DNA of 5,287 bases from Desulfobacterales bacterium (GTDB lineage: Bacteria; Desulfobacterota; Desulfobacteria; Desulfobacterales; DAOWNP01). The position numbers were made by a program, and so were the translations under genes. Below the pieces are notes generated by a model. The model made no database searches and was not told where the DNA came from. It worked only from the letters and a program-made list of their open reading frames with translations. The stretch spans positions 1 through 5,287 of the forward strand of contig JASFBI010000175.1 in the NCBI GenBank assembly GCA_030149595.1. The letters run 5' to 3'. Below are positions 1 to 4,748 of this stretch, piece after piece (the stretch's first letter is position 1; every line of letters begins with the position of its first letter).

Positions 1-1
1 T

Positions 2-205
2 TATATCTTCAAACTCATTAAAAAAACCGAACCTTATCAATATACATACGAAGAAAAACGCTCATACATAAGAAATGACGTATTCTACAGCAAATACAGG
101 GACATGTGGCAAGATGTCTATAACAGACTTAAAAAGGAGTTTAACCTAAAAATTAATGAAGAAAAACTCCAGGCATTTTATGACGAATTTAATTTAAATG
201 ATTAA
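2..205 (+). CDS. C-terminal fragment of an unidentified protein, possibly a SurA/parvulin-type periplasmic foldase
   Basis: An open frame enters from the left edge and runs 67 codons to a TAA stop; the start lies outside the window. The visible tail is charged and rich in Tyr, Lys and Glu. It begins YIFKLIKK, continues with a stretch resembling an amphipathic helix (YEEKRSYIRNDVFYSKYRD), and ends in LKKEFNLKINEEKLQAFYDE. This order, a strand like the end of a PPIase domain (xIFKLI) followed by a long helix and a short 'lkInee' strand, resembles the C-terminal end of SurA/PrsA-like parvulin foldases. That is an impression from pattern, not from a catalytic motif, so the product should be treated as unknown. 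The next gene starts 19 bp after the stop, so the two are probably co-transcribed. The reading frame is well supported; the family is a weak guess. Confidence 0.6.
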   Translation, partial: YIFKLIKKTEPYQYTYEEKRSYIRNDVFYSKYRDMWQDVYNRLKKEFNLKINEEKLQAFYDEFNLND

Positions 206-224
206 CTGGAAGAGGATATCTTAG

Positions 225-746
225 ATGAAAAGATTAATTTTACTCTTTGCTGCTCTGGCGTTTCTCTTTGGAACAGGAACATTTGCTAATGCCCACAGCA
301 CAAAGGGAAGAAAAAAAGTTTTTTTGGAAAAAGATGTTATTACAAAAGATGACATGGCCTACTATATTGAATCTTACGTACACCGGAAAAAATACAAGGA
401 CTTATATGAAAAGAGCAGTAACCGGTTTTATGTGGAAGATTTTACAAAAGTGGAACAAAAAGACAAAACAGCTGATGTTTTTTTTACTGTCTTAGATGTT
501 AAAAACAATAAAATTTTTAAAGATTCCATGCATTTTGAAAAAAATAATAACGGAATATGGACTTATATGTATAAAAATAAAAATATGGGACAGGTTTATA
601 CTTATATTTCCATAAAAGATTATTATGCTAAATATACAGATCCTTTTTACTGGACACTTATAGCTCTGGCCTCTGGGATTTTCATTTTTATGAAAATAAA
701 AAAATATTTAAAAAAAAATAATAGAGAAAATAACTGGGGTATATGA
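225..746 (+). CDS. Secreted, membrane-anchored protein of unknown function (173 aa)
   Basis: I do not recognise the family. Residues 1-23 form a typical Sec signal peptide: MKR, a hydrophobic core, and a likely signal peptidase I site after FANA. Residues 24-140 would form a periplasmic domain rich in Lys, Tyr, Phe and Asn. Residues 141-156 (FYWTLIALASGIFIFM) are a single membrane segment followed by a Lys-rich tail, giving an N-out/C-in type I topology. Part of the soluble region (a run of alternating hydrophobics ending in a 'GIWTY' motif, residues 84-114) is reminiscent of the cone-shaped NTF2-like fold, but this is only a hint. The start is supported by AGAGGA (211-216), 8 bp before the ATG. 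The stop is one base from a mini-ORF and 30 bp from the GspG-like gene, so it sits inside a tight operon of predicted envelope proteins. Confidence 0.82.
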   Translation: MKRLILLFAALAFLFGTGTFANAHSTKGRKKVFLEKDVITKDDMAYYIESYVHRKKYKDLYEKSSNRFYVEDFTKVEQKDKTADVFFTVLDVKNNKIFKDSMHFEKNNNGIWTYMYKNKNMGQVYTYISIKDYYAKYTDPFYWTLIALASGIFIFMKIKKYLKKNNRENNWGI

Positions 747-747
747 G

Positions 748-780
748 ATGATTTCAAACAAAAAAAGTGATTACAGATGA
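748..780 (+). other. Possible 10-codon leader ORF overlapping the start of the GspG-like gene
   Basis: One base after the stop of the 173-aa gene, an ATG opens a 10-codon frame (MISNKKSDYR) ending in a TGA that shares the ATGA tetranucleotide with the ATG of the next gene at 777. GGGG at 736-739 lies 8 bp upstream of this ATG, whereas the gene at 777 has no good Shine-Dalgarno sequence of its own (only AGTGA about 6 bases upstream). The arrangement could let ribosomes reach the GspG-like start by termination-reinitiation. A 10-codon frame of this kind also arises by chance, so it is recorded as a possibility and not as a gene. Confidence 0.2.
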
Positions 781-1157
781 TTGAAATTCTCAGAATGCTG
801 CTTGTGACGGGAATTGGCCTGGGTGCTGTTGCAGGAAACTCAGATGAAATAAAAAAATTCTTCAATGATACTGTTGCAGTCACACAACAGATCGCTACAG
901 CAGGAGATATGCGCAGTATCAGTATAATGCTTGATTATGAATTCATGCGCAGGGGCCGTTACCCAAAAACCGGTTATTTTAAAAAATGGATGGAAAGGAA
1001 TTTCAAAGAGAACAATTCCAAACCAATTACCACCGACCACTGGAAAAACAAACTAATATACAGATCAGGCAAAGATCAAAAAAGCTGTATACTTATAAGC
1101 TGCGGAGCTGATGGAATCAAAGGAACCAAAGACGATCTTAAAATTACAGGCCCATGA
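777..1157 (+). CDS. GspG-like (T2SSG-domain) protein without a prepilin signal, 126 aa
   Basis: The C-terminal half matches the type II secretion major pseudopilin GspG. After a helix ending in RRGRYPKT (residues 58-65, where GspG has a 'grYPtt' turn) come DHWKNKLIYR (87-96, like the family's DpWGnPYiYr) and SCGADGIKGTKDDLKI (108-123, like S.GaDG..GTdDDi). The Asp, Ser and Gly positions of the latter form the calcium-binding loop in known GspG proteins. The N terminus has no G-[FY]-[TS]-x-x-E prepilin peptidase motif. It starts MIEILRMLL and has a weakly hydrophobic stretch at residues 3-20. An in-frame TGA at 768-770 rules out a longer N terminus. It is therefore probably not assembled as a normal pseudopilin and may act as a monomeric membrane-tethered or periplasmic protein. 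ATGA overlap with a mini-ORF suggests translational coupling. The domain assignment is fairly secure; the function is unknown. Confidence 0.75.
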   Translation: MIEILRMLLVTGIGLGAVAGNSDEIKKFFNDTVAVTQQIATAGDMRSISIMLDYEFMRRGRYPKTGYFKKWMERNFKENNSKPITTDHWKNKLIYRSGKDQKSCILISCGADGIKGTKDDLKITGP

Positions 1158-1186
1158 GCCAGAAAATTCAAAGTTCAATACTCAAC

Positions 1187-1192
1187 AGGGAG
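1187..1192 (+). promoter_or_regulatory. Shine-Dalgarno sequence deciding the start at 1201
   Basis: AGGGAG ends 8 bp before the ATG at 1201, an ideal distance. The open frame could begin at an ATG at 1111, but that start lies inside the GspG-like gene, has no comparable ribosome site, and would add 30 polar residues (MESKEPKTIL...) before the natural basic MKKRKK start of a membrane protein. The start at 1201 is preferred. Confidence 0.7.
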
Positions 1193-1200
1193 TAAAGCAG

Positions 1201-1671
1201 ATGAAAAAAAGAAAAAAAGTGTGGAGAAGCTACTTTATAGACAGATCTTTTCAGCTCAAATTCGTTTGTATAAACGTTCTTTTGCAGTTTTGCACAGCCA
1301 CTTTCGCCGGTTTTTTATTCTCTTACCTTTATCTTTTTGTTTTTACTACCAAAAAAATTGGATGTCAGTACAATTACGCTCTTTTTTTGCAATGGTCAAT
1401 TCTAATCGCATTGATATTAATTGTATTAATAATATGGGGTATCGGTTACACACACAGAATTATAGGACCAATTTACAAAACACAAACACTACTTAGAGCA
1501 GCTGCTTCAGGGAAAATTCCCAAAGGTAAAATCAGTTTCAGAAAAAACGACAATTTCAAAGAACTTGCAAACGACCTTTCAAATTGTTTTGAACATATGC
1601 AAAAATATAAAAGTATGTCTTTTGAATCGTTAGATATAAAGAAAAAAGGAGAAATACATAGACACAATTAA
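1201..1671 (+). CDS. Two-transmembrane protein with HAMP-like tail and no output domain (156 aa)
   Basis: The product begins with a basic MKKRKK segment. It has a first membrane segment at about residues 19-49, a very short external loop (KKIGCQYNY, about 51-59), and a second membrane segment at about 61-83. The cytoplasmic tail opens with HRIIGPIYKTQTLL (85-98), then a G-rich connector, then FRKNDNFKELANDLSNCF (113-130). This 'HRxxGPxY...l....G......RkxDxFxeLa..lN' pattern is that of HAMP-type linkers in chemoreceptors and histidine kinases. Here it stops after the second helix, with no kinase, cyclase or methyl-accepting signalling domain. It may pass a signal by partnering with another protein, or be a membrane assembly factor. 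It follows the GspG-like gene by 43 bp and is the last gene of the plus-strand cluster; its end faces the convergent Nudix gene 49 bp away. Confidence 0.75.
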   Translation: MKKRKKVWRSYFIDRSFQLKFVCINVLLQFCTATFAGFLFSYLYLFVFTTKKIGCQYNYALFLQWSILIALILIVLIIWGIGYTHRIIGPIYKTQTLLRAAASGKIPKGKISFRKNDNFKELANDLSNCFEHMQKYKSMSFESLDIKKKGEIHRHN

Positions 1672-1720
1672 ATTATTATAATTTAGAAATAGATCTATAA
1701 ATTGTCAAAATCACTGCATA

Positions 1721-2311
1721 TTAATCACTGCCCTGTTCATATCTTTTTAAATAGGGAAATATAAGTTCAATAAAAAAATGGAGCATTCTTGCTGTAACCC
1801 CCCATATAATTAAATTATTATGGGGGTATACAAGATCATCAACACATGGAAGATAACCGTGAAAGTTTTTTTCCATATGGCTGTTATAAAGATCCATTAA
1901 CGGGATTTCCAAAACCTGTGATATTTCCGAAGTGTCAAATACTATATCTTCTTTCCCGTTCCAGACCCCTAAAAAAACTTCAATATTTTTTTCCCTTATA
2001 GTTTGAAAATGCCCCATGGATCCAATAAATTCAATATTTTCAGAAGAGATATTCATTTCCTCTTTAAGCTCCCTGAAGGCTGCTGCCTCATTGTTTAAAT
2101 CTCCTTTTTCCACATGGCCTCCGGGAAGAGCCACCTGATTACTCCACGGATATTCTTTGCTGTAAGATTTTTGAATTGCCAGAATATAAGGAAGTTCTTT
2201 TTCAAAAAGTAATAAAAAAACACAGGTCTGCTGATATAATTTACTATTTGGTCTAACTGGAAGATCTGTGTTTTTTAAAAGATATTTTAAACATGAGTAA
2301 TTTTTCTGCAT
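1721..2311 (-). CDS. NudL-type Nudix hydrolase (CoA pyrophosphatase-like), 196 aa
   Basis: A Nudix hydrolase that would cleave a nucleoside diphosphate linked to another moiety, by metal-dependent hydrolysis in the cytoplasm. The Nudix box is at residues 64-88: GGHVEKGD, then FRELKEEMNI, carrying the RE..EE metal-binding residues (R80, E81, E84, E85). Its spacing, G-x5-D-x8-RE, and the lack of the final box Gly (N87) match the NudL/CoA pyrophosphatase group rather than the classic GX5EX7REUXEEXGU box. Downstream, TSEISQVLEIPL (127-138) and IIWGVTARML (168-177) also match NudL landmarks. The segment before the box (ILAIQKSYSKEYPWSNQVALPGG, residues 43-65) differs from the usual NuCoA motif of the LLTxR...GxxxFPGG type, so CoA may not be the substrate. 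A Shine-Dalgarno-like TGGGGA precedes the ATG. It is 53 bp downstream of the thioredoxin-like gene on the same strand and may be co-transcribed with it. Confidence 0.87.
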   Translation of the reverse strand: MQKNYSCLKYLLKNTDLPVRPNSKLYQQTCVFLLLFEKELPYILAIQKSYSKEYPWSNQVALPGGHVEKGDLNNEAAAFRELKEEMNISSENIEFIGSMGHFQTIREKNIEVFLGVWNGKEDIVFDTSEISQVLEIPLMDLYNSHMEKNFHGYLPCVDDLVYPHNNLIIWGVTARMLHFFIELIFPYLKRYEQGSD

Positions 2312-2364
2312 AAGCTTTTCCCCACAGACTGCTGCAAAACAGCTGGATTTGTACCGAAACTACT

Positions 2365-2766
2365 TTACCTTTTTATACTTTTTAAAATCGTTAGGAAATC
2401 TTCCTGTGGAATATACCCTGGTCTTTTTCCAATAAGCCTGCCATCAGACTCCATAAACATTGATGCAGGAAGCCCCCTTACATTATAATCAAGAGCAAGC
2501 TTTCTATTTTTGTCTGAATTTACTTTAATAGCCACAAAATTACTATTAAGATAAGTAATTACTGTGGGATATTTAAATACTAATTTATCCATTTGAACAC
2601 AATATTTGCACCAGTCAGCATAAAAATGGAGGAAAATTTTCTTATTGTTGTTTTTAGCTTTTAACATTCCCTCTTTATATGAATTCCAATGTATCTCTTG
2701 TGCTGAAACCGCACTGCAAGTGAACAATAAAACAAAAAACAAAAAACAAATATACTTTATTTTCAT
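2365..2766 (-). CDS. Periplasmic thioredoxin-fold protein (WCKYC active site), likely partner of CcdA
   Basis: A 133-aa exported thiol-disulfide protein. Residues 1-22 are a signal peptide (MKIKYICFLFF... with a likely cut after AVSA). The mature part has the thioredoxin order: a helix (SYKEGMLKAKNNNKK), a core strand IFLHFYAD, the redox motif WCKYC (W52, C53, C56) at the start of the next helix, VAIKVNSD, and VRGLPASMFM with the cis-proline P100. The helix after the motif and the GLP-x-x-x-F element resemble the C-terminal (gamma) domain of DsbD and Thioredoxin_7 proteins. The frame remains open upstream to an ATG at 2835, but that start lies within ccdA. The ATG at 2764-2766 has AAGGA 6 bp upstream and directly begins the signal peptide. 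With CcdA encoded 10 bp upstream, it should receive electrons from the membrane transporter and reduce periplasmic disulfides, for example in cytochrome c maturation or protein repair. Confidence 0.9.
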   Translation of the reverse strand: MKIKYICFLFFVLLFTCSAVSAQEIHWNSYKEGMLKAKNNNKKIFLHFYADWCKYCVQMDKLVFKYPTVITYLNSNFVAIKVNSDKNRKLALDYNVRGLPASMFMESDGRLIGKRPGYIPQEDFLTILKSIKR

Positions 2767-2772
2767 GGTTTT

Positions 2773-2777
2773 TCCTT
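2773..2777 (-). promoter_or_regulatory. Shine-Dalgarno sequence of the thioredoxin-like gene, overlapping the ccdA stop
   Basis: Read on the minus strand, AAGGA lies 6 bp before the ATG at 2766 and shares its first base with the last base of the ccdA TAA stop (2777-2779). This fixes the downstream start and indicates translation of the two genes from one message. Confidence 0.65.
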
Positions 2778-3484
2778 TAAAAAATATCTGATAGAATACG
2801 AAGCTTATCGGTAACAAGAAATATTCCCGCTGCAATCAACATAATTCCGGCAGTAATATTTATATATTTTATAACACGAACAATTTTTTTTATAAAGAAC
2901 AGAAGAAAATTTATAAAAACAGAGATCAAAATAAAAGGAATGGCAAGACCTGCTGAATAAATTCCAAGAAGAAAAATACCTTCCCATACTGTTTTCTGAT
3001 CTCCTGCCAAAATCAGAATTGATCCAAGTAATGGCCCTATACACGGACTCCACCCTGCTCCAAAAGCCATTCCCACAATAAATGTTCCAAAAAGATGAAT
3101 CTGTTTTCCTTTTTTTATATGGATCCGTTTTTCAAAATCAAGCCACGAAATTCTTATAATACCTGTAAGATGAATACCTAAAATAATTATAATAACTCCA
3201 CCTGTAATCCGGATAACCTCCTTGTAATTATAAATAACTCCGCCGAGATAAGAGGCTGAAGCACCCATTAAAATAAAAACAAATGAAAACCCGCTGACAT
3301 AAGCAAGTGTTGATAAAATTACTTTTTTTCTTATAGCTTGAGTTGGACTTACTGTTAGTTCTTCTAAACTAAAACCAGTAATAAATGTGAAATAAGCAGG
3401 AACAAGGGGAAGAACACAGGGAGAAAGAAAAGATGCAAGACCTGCTAAAAATGCTACATTGTACGATATAGTTTCCTGAAACAT
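2777..3484 (-). CDS. ccdA: CcdA-family thiol-disulfide transporter (cytochrome c biogenesis / DsbD transmembrane domain)
   Basis: An inner-membrane protein of 235 aa, normal for CcdA, that passes electrons from cytoplasmic thioredoxin to periplasmic thiol-disulfide proteins. Both redox cysteines are present in their family motifs: SPCVLPLVPAY (C23) in the first membrane segment and GWSPCIGPLLGS (C148) in the fourth. Six hydrophobic segments are visible at about residues 9-37, 57-82, 88-110, 131-160, 167-197 and 205-226, with a basic loop (IHIKKGKQIH, 121-130) between the third and fourth. The repeated S-P-C-x-x-P signature marks the two inverted halves of the DsbD-beta fold. The ATG at 3484 is preceded by a GAAAGG-type ribosome site. 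The thioredoxin-like gene follows 10 bp downstream, so together they form a split version of DsbD. The gene is 254 bp from proC and may have its own promoter near the dyad at 3511-3550. Confidence 0.95.
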   Translation of the reverse strand: MFQETISYNVAFLAGLASFLSPCVLPLVPAYFTFITGFSLEELTVSPTQAIRKKVILSTLAYVSGFSFVFILMGASASYLGGVIYNYKEVIRITGGVIIIILGIHLTGIIRISWLDFEKRIHIKKGKQIHLFGTFIVGMAFGAGWSPCIGPLLGSILILAGDQKTVWEGIFLLGIYSAGLAIPFILISVFINFLLFFIKKIVRVIKYINITAGIMLIAAGIFLVTDKLRILSDIF

Positions 3485-3510
3485 TATTTTAGCCTTTCGT
3501 AAAATTCTTC

Positions 3511-3550
3511 TAAGTAACTAAATTATTTTTCCCAACATTTTAGTTGCTTA
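3511..3550. promoter_or_regulatory. Inverted repeat upstream of ccdA (possible operator or leader hairpin)
   Basis: TAAGTAACTAAA (3511-3522) and TTTAGTTGCTTA (3539-3550) are complementary at 11 of 12 positions; the remaining T-G pair can wobble in RNA. The loop is 16 nt. It lies 26 bp upstream of the ccdA ATG, in the position of a promoter-proximal operator or 5' leader structure. No T-run follows on the ccdA strand, so it is not an obvious terminator. I could not identify convincing -35/-10 boxes next to it. Its role is unknown. Confidence 0.4.
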
Positions 3551-3574
3551 CAGGAGCCTGCCCGACAATAGAAA

Positions 3575-3670
3575 TTTTTTCTCAGATCAAGGCATTTTTT
3601 TAAATAAGCACAGGAATACACTTAGTATTCCGAGCATTATTTAAAAAAATAACAAAGAGTCTGGAAAAAA
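3575..3670. repeat. 96-bp imperfect palindromic element (REP- or MITE-like candidate)
   Basis: The proC-ccdA gap holds a long nested palindrome. The outer arms are TTTTTTC (3575-3581) with GAAAAAA (3664-3670), and CAGA (3583-3586) with TCTG (3660-3663). The middle arms, ATTTTTTTAAATAA (3594-3607) and TTATTTAAAAAAAT (3637-3650), are a perfect 14-bp match. Inside are a GC/GC pair (3608-3609 with 3634-3635) and a hairpin GGAATAC (3613-3619) with GTATTCC (3625-3631) around a 5-nt loop. Such a structure, with a small GC-containing hairpin at its core, suggests a dispersed palindromic repeat or a miniature transposable element, and it may also slow or end transcription between proC and ccdA. No transposase frame is inside it. 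Whether it is repeated elsewhere cannot be seen from one copy. Confidence 0.55.
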
Positions 3671-3702
3671 GAGCATTCTCAAACAGACTGCTATGATTAA
3701 TC

Positions 3703-3716
3703 TCAGCCATGGCTGA
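3703..3716. repeat. Perfect 14-bp palindrome just downstream of proC
   Basis: TCAGCCATGGCTGA is a perfect palindrome starting 23 bp after the proC stop (reading the minus strand). As RNA it could form a 5-bp stem with a CATG loop. No U-tract follows on the proC strand, so it is not a standard intrinsic terminator. It may contribute to the 3' end of the proC message together with the large palindrome beyond it, or be incidental. Confidence 0.3.
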
Positions 3717-3738
3717 AGGGAAAGCTATGGAAGTTATT

Positions 3739-4590
3739 TCATCTGCATAACTCCACAGATCTTTTTTCTGCTGCACAGACAGCTTCAATAATAATTTTTT
3801 TTGTTGAATATTTTTCAAATACATTAAAAGCAGCCTCTGTTGTTCCTCCTGGGGAGGTAACTTTTTTTCGTAACTGTTCTGGCGAATCAGAACTGTTTTC
3901 CAAAAGCTTAACAGCACCTTTTAATGTTTCTATGGTCAGGGCAACTGACTCTTTTGGAGTAAGCTCCAAAGACAACCCAGCTTCAATCATGGATTCTGCA
4001 AGATAAAAAAGATATGCAGGTCCTGAACCTGACATGGCTGTAACAGCATTTAACTGTTCTTCTTCAAACTCCATAACCTTTCCCATGGATTTTAAAATAT
4101 TTTTTGCATTTTTTAAATCCTTGTCTGTAACATGGGTATTTTTACTCAGTCCGCTCATTGCCACCAGTACAAGTGCAGGAGTATTAGGCATAACTCTTAT
4201 AACAGGAAAATTCTTTTGGCTGTTATAATCAAGCTTCTCATATAAAACAGATTCTATCTGACCTATTGTAATCCCTGCAGCAATAGAAATTATAAGCTTT
4301 TTTTCATCTAAGTCATAAAACCCGCTGCTGTTTACAATTTTAGACAAACACTCTAATAAATGCTGAGGTTTTACTGCCAGCACAATTATTTCACATGATG
4401 AAAACAGTTTTATATTACTGTTTTCAGAAACAACATTAAAAGCTTTTTTTATTTTTTTTATACTCTCGCTGTTTATATCACTGACCAGTATATCTGAAGG
4501 TTTATAGAGGCTGGAGACTATAACAGCACTAACCATTGCATATCCCATATTACCTGCCCCAATAAATCCGATACTATTACTTTTTTTCAT
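3739..4590 (-). CDS. proC: Pyrroline-5-carboxylate reductase (ProC)
   Basis: A 283-aa cytoplasmic enzyme that reduces 1-pyrroline-5-carboxylate to L-proline with NAD(P)H, the last step of proline synthesis. The Rossmann nucleotide-binding loop is GFIGAGNMG (residues 8-16). Further family motifs are IIVLAVKPQ (68-76), RVMPNTPALV (132-141), the substrate-binding TAMSGSGPAYLF (184-195) and VTSPGGTTEAAF (244-255). The length is slightly above the usual 265-275. The frame stays open upstream to an ATG at 4665, but those 25 extra residues (MFNLFNYFKL...) are low-complexity AT-rich sequence. The ATG at 4588-4590 has AAAGG about 8 bp upstream and directly precedes the Rossmann strand, so it is the start. 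The gene is divergent from yggT, from which it is separated by 158 bp. Confidence 0.97.
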   Translation of the reverse strand: MKKSNSIGFIGAGNMGYAMVSAVIVSSLYKPSDILVSDINSESIKKIKKAFNVVSENSNIKLFSSCEIIVLAVKPQHLLECLSKIVNSSGFYDLDEKKLIISIAAGITIGQIESVLYEKLDYNSQKNFPVIRVMPNTPALVLVAMSGLSKNTHVTDKDLKNAKNILKSMGKVMEFEEEQLNAVTAMSGSGPAYLFYLAESMIEAGLSLELTPKESVALTIETLKGAVKLLENSSDSPEQLRKKVTSPGGTTEAAFNVFEKYSTKKIIIEAVCAAEKRSVELCR

Positions 4591-4636
4591 AAAAATACCT
4601 TTATTTTTGAAAACATGTTTACAAAAAAAAAATTCT

Positions 4637-4665
4637 AATTTAAAATAATTAAATAAATTAAACAA
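4637..4665 (-). promoter_or_regulatory. Candidate sigma-70-type promoter for proC
   Basis: On the minus strand, TTGTTT (4660-4665) and TAAATT (4637-4642) are separated by exactly 17 bp. Each matches the -35 and -10 consensus at 4 of 6 positions. Transcription would start near 4630 and give a leader of about 40 nt with the AAAGG ribosome site. The surrounding DNA is extremely AT-rich, so such matches arise easily and this is tentative. Confidence 0.3.
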
Positions 4666-4731
4666 TTTCTTTTTCTATTTTTATTTTATTAATTTTTTTC
4701 TCTGAATATTGATCTGTATTTTTGATTTATA

Positions 4732-4737
4732 GCGAGG
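4732..4737 (+). promoter_or_regulatory. Shine-Dalgarno sequence of yggT, followed by a T10 tract
   Basis: GCGAGG is separated from the ATG at 4749 by C and ten consecutive T residues, an 11-bp gap that is longer than usual. It supports ATG 4749 over the in-frame TTG at 4722, which has no ribosome site and would add nine residues (MIYSEAFFF) partly encoded by the T-tract. Confidence 0.5.
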
Positions 4738-4748
4738 CTTTTTTTTTT

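Noticed and set aside
1111..1200. A longer N terminus (ATG at 1111) for the HAMP-like protein.
   Set aside because: It overlaps the end of the GspG-like gene in another frame, has no ribosome site and encodes polar residues. AGGGAG before 1201 marks the better start.
1680..1703. Small dyad around ATAGATCTAT (1689-1698) between the convergent HAMP-like and Nudix genes, considered as a bidirectional terminator.
   Set aside because: The stem is short and AT-only at its ends, with no GC-rich core and no clear T-run on either side. It is not enough to call a terminator.
1709..1731. Direct repeat AATCACTGC (1709-1717 and 1723-1731) at the end of the Nudix gene.
   Set aside because: Only nine bases in two copies, part of it coding. 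It is most likely a chance or minor local duplication and not an attachment site.
2767..2835. A 23-residue N-terminal extension of the thioredoxin-like protein.
   Set aside because: It would run inside the ccdA coding region and place hydrophobic sequence before an intact signal peptide. The ATG at 2764-2766 has a proper ribosome site.
3600..3917. A 105-codon minus-strand frame across the proC end and the intergenic palindrome.
   Set aside because: Most of it is a shadow of proC in another frame, and the rest translates the palindrome. It has no recognisable protein features or ribosome site.
4611..4620. Palindrome AAACATGTTT in the proC leader, considered as an operator.
   Set aside because: Ten-base AT-rich palindromes are common in DNA of this composition, and nothing else supports a binding site.
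4591..4665. A 25-residue extension of ProC.
   Set aside because: It is low-complexity translation of AT-rich spacer. The Rossmann fold of ProC normally begins within a few residues of the start, as from 4590.
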